From Desulfitobacterium_A sp035539115 (GTDB lineage Bacteria > Bacillota > Desulfitobacteriia > Desulfitobacteriales > Desulfitobacteriaceae): a DNA stretch of 9,406 nucleotides. Location: the NCBI RefSeq assembly GCF_035539115.1, contig NZ_DATLJA010000038.1, positions 1 to 9,406 on the forward strand, given 5' to 3'. The notes beneath the pieces are model-generated. The model searched no databases and was not told the DNA's origin. It was given only the letters and a program-made list of their open reading frames with translations. Position numbers and translations under genes: made by a program. Position 1 is the first letter of the stretch. The number at the start of each line of letters is the position of its first letter. This document shows, one piece after another, positions 6,331 through 9,406 of this stretch.

Positions 6331-6337
6331 ACCTCCT
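6331..6337 (-). promoter_or_regulatory. Ribosome binding site of thiM
   Basis: On the minus strand AGGAGGT precedes both candidate starts, nine bases before ATG 6321 and six before TTG 6324. ATG is preferred on start-codon grounds; spacing does not decide it. Confidence 0.7.
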
Positions 6338-6364
6338 AATACTCTGAAAATCTTTATTCGTGTT

Positions 6365-7171
6365 TTAATCGTCGAGAAGTCCAGCCTTCTGATACAGACT
6401 ATAAAAATGATGGGTTGGGCCTACGCCTTTGCCGATGTCTAACGAATGCTCAATCGCGATCGTGATATACTCCTTCGCTTTAGCAATCGCATCCGTAATG
6501 TTCATTCCACGCGCAAGATTCGAGGCGATGGCTGAGGATAACGTACACCCGGTTCCATGGGTATTCTTTGTATTGATCCTAGCAGATGAGAAAGGAATGA
6601 ATTCCTGACCATCATAAAGAATATCCGTAGAGTCTGTTTCAAGATGTCCCCCTTTAATTAAGACATTTTTAGCGCCCATCTGAAAAATGGCTTTGGCTGC
6701 ATCTTCCATTTCCTCATGGGTATGAATCGATCGATGGGTCATTACTTCTGCTTCGGGAATATTGGGGGTAACCACTGTAGCTAACGGTAACAATTCTTGA
6801 ATTAACGTTTGCTCTGCATCGGGATTGAGAAGATGGAAGCCACTCTTGGAGACCATCACAGGGTCAACAACCAGCTTCTCCGGAGCGTATTCTCTCAACT
6901 TTGCGCTAATGATTTTAATCGTGGGAATTTGGGAAACCATCCCGATTTTAACCGCATCGACGACGATATCCTCAAAGATTGCATCAATTTGTTTGGCAAT
7001 GACGTCAGGATCAATATCCTGAACCGCAAACACGCCTTGGGTATTTTGGGCAGTGACAGCAGTGATCACGCTCATACCAAAAACACCATGAGCAGAAAAG
7101 GTTTTTAAATCAGCCTGAATTCCGGCACCGCCACTACTATCAGAGCCAGCGATGGTTAAAACGTTTTTCAC
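6365..7171 (-). CDS. thiD: Hydroxymethylpyrimidine / phosphomethylpyrimidine kinase
   Basis: 268 residues from GTG 7171. It phosphorylates HMP and then HMP-phosphate to HMP-PP for ThiE. Ribokinase-family motifs: VLTIAGSDSSGGAGIQADLK (4-23, substrate binding), TAVTAQNTQGV (38-48, the NTQGV signature), VKIGMV (74-79), VVDPVMVSKSG (101-111), VVTPNIPEAEVM (133-144), LIKGGH (171-176) and NTHGTGCTLSSAIAS (203-217) with the catalytic cysteine anion hole. The frame stays open to 7228, but that extension would begin inside the riboswitch hairpin and reads IFIPKEEFLV, the translated ribosome binding site. AAAGGAGG eight bases before GTG 7171 fixes the start. It is the first gene of the thiD-thiM-thiE salvage operon, controlled by the TPP riboswitch directly upstream. 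No fused ThiE or TenA domain is present. Assignment is secure. Confidence 0.96.
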   Translation of the reverse strand: MKNVLTIAGSDSSGGAGIQADLKTFSAHGVFGMSVITAVTAQNTQGVFAVQDIDPDVIAKQIDAIFEDIVVDAVKIGMVSQIPTIKIISAKLREYAPEKLVVDPVMVSKSGFHLLNPDAEQTLIQELLPLATVVTPNIPEAEVMTHRSIHTHEEMEDAAKAIFQMGAKNVLIKGGHLETDSTDILYDGQEFIPFSSARINTKNTHGTGCTLSSAIASNLARGMNITDAIAKAKEYITIAIEHSLDIGKGVGPTHHFYSLYQKAGLLDD

Positions 7172-7179
7172 CAGAAATT

Positions 7180-7187
7180 CCTCCTTT
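7180..7187 (-). promoter_or_regulatory. Ribosome binding site deciding the thiD start
   Basis: Minus-strand AAAGGAGG with an eight-base spacer to the GTG at 7171. It rules out the longer reading from 7228. Confidence 0.88.
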
Positions 7188-7213
7188 GGAATAAAAATTA
7201 ATGACTTAAACAT

Positions 7214-7251
7214 AGAGAAAGAGCACAACTCCAGGCGGGGTGTGCTCTTTT
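7214..7251 (-). terminator. Expression-platform hairpin of the thiDME TPP riboswitch
   Basis: AAAGAGCACA (7218-7227) pairs perfectly with TGTGCTCTTT (7241-7250), and the stem continues, past one bulged A, with CTCC against GGGG around an AGGC loop. Read on the minus strand the stem ends in CTCTTTCTCT, an imperfect U-tract, between the aptamer and the thiD ribosome binding site. It is best read as the attenuation terminator of the riboswitch. On the plus strand it ends in CTCTTTTAATA and could also act there. Confidence 0.75.
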
Positions 7252-7263
7252 AATACAGAGTAT

Positions 7264-7362
7264 TGCTTACCTACGCTGGGATTATCCAGATCAGGTTCAA
7301 AGGGTCTTAGACTTTAACAGGTCTAAATCTCAGCCGACCTTATCCAGCTCCCCTGCCTAACT
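7264..7362 (-). ncRNA. TPP riboswitch (THI box) upstream of thiD
   Basis: On the minus strand the aptamer reads GCAGGGGAGCTGG, then GGCTGAGA, a P3 helix (TTAGACC...GGTCTAA-type, with AGACCTGTTAAAGTCT), then GACCCTTTGAACCTGATCTGG, ATAATCCCAG and CGTAGGTAAGC. The CTGAGA pyrimidine-sensing element and the ACCTGATCTGGATAAT ... CAGCGTAGG pyrophosphate-sensing element are diagnostic. One consensus change is visible: ATAATCCCAG where the other copy in the window and the usual consensus have ATAATGCCAG. When TPP binds, the downstream hairpin should form and reduce thiD-thiM-thiE expression. End points are approximate. Confidence 0.96.
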
Positions 7363-7381
7363 ATCAGGTTAGATATTGATT

Positions 7382-7410
7382 AAAATAGCATGTAATACGT
7401 CGAAAGTCAA
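7382..7410 (-). promoter_or_regulatory. Vegetative promoter of the thiD-thiM-thiE leader
   Basis: Minus strand: TTGACT (-35, 7405-7410), a 17-base spacer and TATTTT (-10, 7382-7387). This is a near-consensus housekeeping promoter, and transcription would begin near 7375, just before the aptamer. Confidence 0.78.
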
Positions 7411-7464
7411 GGAAATTACCAGATGCTAGAAAGGACTAAAACGCAAGCTGAATCAGGCTGAAAC

Positions 7465-7493
7465 TTGAACGTTTCCGTCAAACGTGCTAATCT
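7465..7493 (+). promoter_or_regulatory. Probable promoter of the luxE-like / luxC-like leader
   Basis: TTGAAC (7465-7470), a 17-base spacer and TAATCT (7488-7493) give a reasonable -35 and a weak -10 box. Transcription would begin near 7500, about 35 bases before the second aptamer. The 7411-7464 stretch between the divergent promoters holds nothing else I recognise. Confidence 0.5.
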
Positions 7494-7532
7494 TTACTCA
7501 ATACGAAGTAGAATTTAGAAGAAGAATTTAAC

Positions 7533-7627
7533 TGAATAGAGGGAGCTTGAGGAATTGAGCTGAGAGGGTAGTTGAGACCACTGCCGACCGTGATACCTGA
7601 TCTGGATAATGCCAGCGGAGGGACAGA
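7533..7627 (+). ncRNA. Second TPP riboswitch (THI box), upstream of the luxE-like gene
   Basis: Plus strand: AGGGAGC, then GAGCTGAGAGGG (7557-7568), a P3 helix region, GACCGTGATACCTGATC (7585-7601), TGGATAATGCCAGCGGAGGG (7602-7622 region). The CTGAGAGGG and CCTGATCTGGATAATGCCAG elements are diagnostic for TPP. The segment before ACCTGATC is GTGAT rather than the TTTGA of the minus-strand copy. It is followed within about 12 bases by a canonical terminator, so this is a transcriptional OFF switch, with high TPP stopping transcription before the acyl-protein synthetase gene. No thi gene lies downstream. Confidence 0.96.
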
Positions 7628-7638
7628 CATATTGGAGT

Positions 7639-7680
7639 AAAAAACCGCTCATTTTCGAATGAACGGTTTTTATTTTTACT
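7639..7680 (+). terminator. Riboswitch-controlled intrinsic terminator before the luxE-like gene
   Basis: AAAAAACCG-C-TCATT pairs with AATGA-A-CGGTTTTTAT around a TTCG tetraloop with one C/A mismatch, and continues into TATTTTTAC. It sits between the second TPP aptamer and the coding start at 7714, the textbook layout for TPP-dependent attenuation. Confidence 0.93.
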
Positions 7681-7713
7681 TTATAAATTTTAAAAAGAAA
7701 GAAGTAGAACTCT

Positions 7714-8844
7714 ATGAGAGCAGAATCTGAAGAAATGGTTCAAGACATCTTTGACTATATCCAGAGGTTTAAAAATAAAGCGAGTACCTCTCCAGATATT
7801 AGTGCAGACTTCAATGCTTTAGCCTTAAAACTTTTTCAATTTCAATATCAATGGAATCCTGTTTTTAAAAAATATTGTCAGGCTCGCCGCAAGTTGCCGC
7901 TAACGGTTAAGCGCTGGCAGGATATTCCCCCGATTTCTTATCAAATGTTTAAGGAGTCCACCCTAGCGTGTGAACCTATTGACGAGACGATTCCTGTCTT
8001 TATGACGAGTGGCAGTACTAATCCAGAAAAAAAAGGCCGTAATTACCATCCGACCTTTAAGGTCTGGGATGCGTCGATGATTTTTCCTTTCAAAAATTAT
8101 GTCCTCCCCGATCGGGAGAAAATGAGGATTTTCGTGCTATCCCCCGGTGAAGATGTGAATCAGAAGTCATCTTTGTCAAGATACTTATCCCTAGCGGTCA
8201 GAGAATTGGGGAGTAAAGGGAGTCAGCTTTTCTTTCATGAAGAAACAGGGTTTGATATGCCAGGCTTAGTTGCTGCGCTCAAACAAAGCGCAGAAGAGCA
8301 AGAGCCCGTTCTTCTGCTGGGCGCGACCTTTGCTTATGTGCATTTCGTAGATTATTGCCGAGAGCAAGGGGAGAAGTTCCAACTGCCCAAAGGAAGCAGA
8401 GTGTTTGATACAGGCGGGTTAAAAGGGCAGGCTCGCGAAGTGACGAGTGATGAATTATATGCCTGGTTCAAGGAATTCTTTGATGTCCCTCGGAAACTCT
8501 GTATCAATATGTATGGGATGACGGAACTCTGTTCACAGATGTATGATCGCACAATTGAAACCTATCTCTCCGGGGGCCCGGTGATTTATGATAAAATAGG
8601 ACCCGCCTGGACGCAAGTTCAGGTCTTAGATCCGAATACGCTGGAAGCTCTTCCTGACGGGGAAACCGGTTTGCTGGCCCATTATGACTTAGCAAATTGG
8701 AATTCTTGCTTAGCGGTTCTGACGGAGGATATCGGCTACAAGACCAAAGAGGGTTTTACCTTACTTGGGAGATCGAAGGGAGCGGAACCTCGCGGCTGTT
8801 CGATAGCGGTTGATCAGCTCATTGCGGAACAGAAAAAAAGTTAA
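7714..8844 (+). CDS. LuxE-like acyl-protein synthetase (ATP-dependent carboxylate activation)
   Basis: 376 residues, the usual length for the LuxE / acyl-protein synthetase family (PF04443, ANL adenylate-forming superfamily). The phosphate-binding loop FMTSGSTNPEKKG (96-108), the adenylate motif MYGMTELCSQMY (266-277) and the C-terminal TEDIGYKTKEGFTLLGRSKG (337-356) are visible. The protein ends in GAEPRGCSIA, with Cys361 near the C-terminus where LuxE carries its acyl-accepting cysteine. The family forms acyl-AMP from a carboxylic acid, takes the acyl group on cysteine, then passes it to LuxC reductase. The next gene, 26 bases downstream, is LuxC-like, so the pair is one acid-to-aldehyde unit. 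No lux luciferase genes are present. The ATG has only a weak AGAAAGAAG upstream. Regulation by the preceding TPP riboswitch implies a thiamine-related substrate; that is inference. A membership in phenylacetate-CoA-ligase-like relatives is less likely. Confidence 0.85.
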   Translation: MRAESEEMVQDIFDYIQRFKNKASTSPDISADFNALALKLFQFQYQWNPVFKKYCQARRKLPLTVKRWQDIPPISYQMFKESTLACEPIDETIPVFMTSGSTNPEKKGRNYHPTFKVWDASMIFPFKNYVLPDREKMRIFVLSPGEDVNQKSSLSRYLSLAVRELGSKGSQLFFHEETGFDMPGLVAALKQSAEEQEPVLLLGATFAYVHFVDYCREQGEKFQLPKGSRVFDTGGLKGQAREVTSDELYAWFKEFFDVPRKLCINMYGMTELCSQMYDRTIETYLSGGPVIYDKIGPAWTQVQVLDPNTLEALPDGETGLLAHYDLANWNSCLAVLTEDIGYKTKEGFTLLGRSKGAEPRGCSIAVDQLIAEQKKS

Positions 8845-8861
8845 CGATCTGCAAAACCCAA

Positions 8862-8870
8862 AGGAGGGAA
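8862..8870 (+). promoter_or_regulatory. Ribosome binding site of the luxC-like gene; start ambiguous
   Basis: AGGAGGGAA ends right before the GTG at 8871, an unusually short spacing. An in-frame TTG at 8880 would be about 11 bases from GGAGGG. Either may be the true start. Confidence 0.55.
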
Positions 8871-9326
8871 GTGAGAAATTTGCCAAAAGAAAAAGAACAA
8901 CATTCCCTGATCCCTGCTTATTTTGTTCCCGACGGAATCACCTTTGATGCGTATCGCGAACAAGAGTATGGCGAATATACCCTGCAATTTCCGGTCTTAA
9001 GTGGGGAGAAATTAGCCGTGATTTGTGATGAAGTACTGACTCGGCGCAGCGCCTACTTGGCGAAGTTAACGACGCAGCAAATTATTGAGCGTATTGATCA
9101 AGCCGTTCAACTTTGGTTGAACCCCAATTACCCTCTTCGTAAAATTGCCGAGCAGGTTCTGCCGTCTCTGACTGGATATAATGCGGAAACGGTTCGCTTA
9201 GAATTGAAACGGTACATGCGCGGGTTTCGCAAAAAGGATCTCTATCGGTTTTTAGGACGTAAAGACAAGAATCCTCCCCATTTCAATGGGGAGATGAATT
9301 GTCCCTCGTACTATGTGTATGGTTGA
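8871..9326 (+). pseudogene. LuxC-like acyl reductase, truncated after the N-terminal third
   Basis: 151 residues remain of a family usually near 450-480. The segment LAKLTTQQIIERIDQAVQLW (64-83), then NPNYPLRKIAEQVLPSLTGY (85-104), AETVRLELKRYM and FRKKDLYRFLGR is the typical LuxC/acyl-CoA reductase N-terminal region ('i--id-a---W-dp-yplR--A---l---tGys-e-v---l'). The aldehyde-dehydrogenase-like NAD(P)H domain with its 'H---GNVP' segment and the catalytic cysteine are absent. From about KNP (near 9270) the sequence no longer looks like LuxC, and the frame stops at 9324-9326, just after a hairpin. The remnant cannot be an active reductase. It follows the LuxE-like gene by 26 bases and shares its TPP riboswitch. 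GTG 8871 is used as start; TTG 8880 is possible. An insertion at about 9270 is the simplest cause; the rest of the gene may lie beyond the window. Confidence 0.75.
9274..9293. repeat. Perfect inverted repeat at the luxC break point
   Basis: CTCCCCATT and AATGGGGAG are perfect 9-bp arms around a two-base loop (in practice a 7-8 bp stem with a four- to six-base loop). It lies where the LuxC-like similarity ends and 83 bases before a new ATG. Subterminal hairpins of this kind are typical of IS200/IS605 left ends, which have no terminal inverted repeats; there is no oligo-U tract, so it is not a terminator. Confidence 0.5.
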
Positions 9327-9361
9327 TATTCCTGTTGATAATAGTATTTATCGGGTATTTA

Positions 9362-9370
9362 TGCTATACT
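9362..9370 (+). promoter_or_regulatory. Extended -10 promoter-like site
   Basis: TGCTATACT matches an extended -10 element (TGnTATAAT-like). The nearest -35-like TTGATA (9335-9340) is 24 bases upstream, too far, so it would work as an extended -10 only. The start would fall close to the ATG at 9377. Confidence 0.35.
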
Positions 9371-9376
9371 ATATAC

Positions 9377-9406
9377 ATGAGAAAAGATAACCTTATTCAC
9401 GGACGT
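9377..9406 (+). CDS. Start of an unidentified ORF running off the window (possible transposase)
   Basis: An ATG opens a frame encoding MRKDNLIHGR up to the last base. Ten residues are too few to assign. The basic start, the position just behind the truncated luxC-like gene and the upstream hairpin fit the beginning of an IS200-like/REP-associated Y1 transposase, but this is inference. There is no Shine-Dalgarno sequence in front of the ATG, so the real start could also lie further downstream. Confidence 0.3.
   Translation, partial: MRKDNLIHGR

Noticed and set aside
7172..7228. N-terminal extension of ThiD to a start at 7228
   Set aside because: It begins inside the riboswitch hairpin and translates the ribosome binding site; AAAGGAGG eight bases before GTG 7171 and family alignment (start at KNVLTIAGSD) fix the shorter form.
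8352..8695. Minus-strand ORFs of 63-66 codons inside the luxE-like gene
   Set aside because: Antisense shadows; no motif and no independent expression signals.
7714..9326. Bioluminescence (lux) operon
   Set aside because: Only LuxE- and LuxC-like genes are present, no luciferase luxA/luxB or luxD; the family is widespread outside luminous bacteria and the TPP riboswitch points elsewhere.
1..9406. CRISPR array, tRNA or rRNA genes
   Set aside because: No regularly spaced direct repeats, no tRNA-like TTCGA-type cloverleaf and no rRNA-like conserved stretches were seen.

Overview
The window looks like the chromosome of a low-to-mid GC, spore-forming-type Firmicute, probably a clostridial Peptococcaceae / Desulfitobacterium–Desulfosporosinus-like organism. 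This is inferred from strong AGGAGG-type ribosome binding sites, GTG starts, a CWB2-repeat surface protein, a B. subtilis YkuD-like L,D-transpeptidase, YsnF-type stress proteins and TPP riboswitches with intrinsic terminators. No rRNA, tRNA or other phylogenetic marker is present, so the genus is not proven.

Left part (1-2130). The 3' end of a UvrD/PcrA-family helicase gene is followed by a short in-frame remnant of an IS110-family transposase. A minimal L,D-transpeptidase lies on the minus strand. Two tandem paralogous DUF2382 (YsnF/AvaK) genes follow on the plus strand, separated by a perfect 18-bp terminator hairpin.

Middle part (2129-4880). A large secreted protein on the minus strand carries three CWB2 cell-wall-binding repeats, two homologous Ig-like repeats and a SwmB-like C-terminal domain. 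Next comes a small, apparently decayed coding stretch, then a nitroreductase gene broken by a frameshift near its 3' end. A 21-bp perfect inverted repeat forms a bidirectional terminator between this gene and the thi operon.

Thiamine part (4887-9326). A compact salvage operon, thiD-thiM-thiE, runs on the minus strand. It starts from a near-consensus promoter and has a TPP riboswitch plus hairpin in its leader. ThiM phosphorylates hydroxyethylthiazole, ThiD phosphorylates HMP twice, and ThiE joins the products to thiamine phosphate. Divergent from it, on the plus strand, a second TPP riboswitch with a textbook terminator precedes a LuxE-like acyl-protein synthetase gene and the N-terminal third of a LuxC-like acyl reductase gene. 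A LuxE/LuxC pair normally activates a carboxylic acid and reduces it to an aldehyde. Its control by thiamine pyrophosphate, back to back with a salvage operon, suggests reduction of an oxidised thiamine precursor or breakdown product. This is the most interesting system in the window. The luxC-like gene is truncated at a hairpin followed by a promoter-like sequence and a new ORF start, which looks like an insertion of an IS200/IS605-like or other element.
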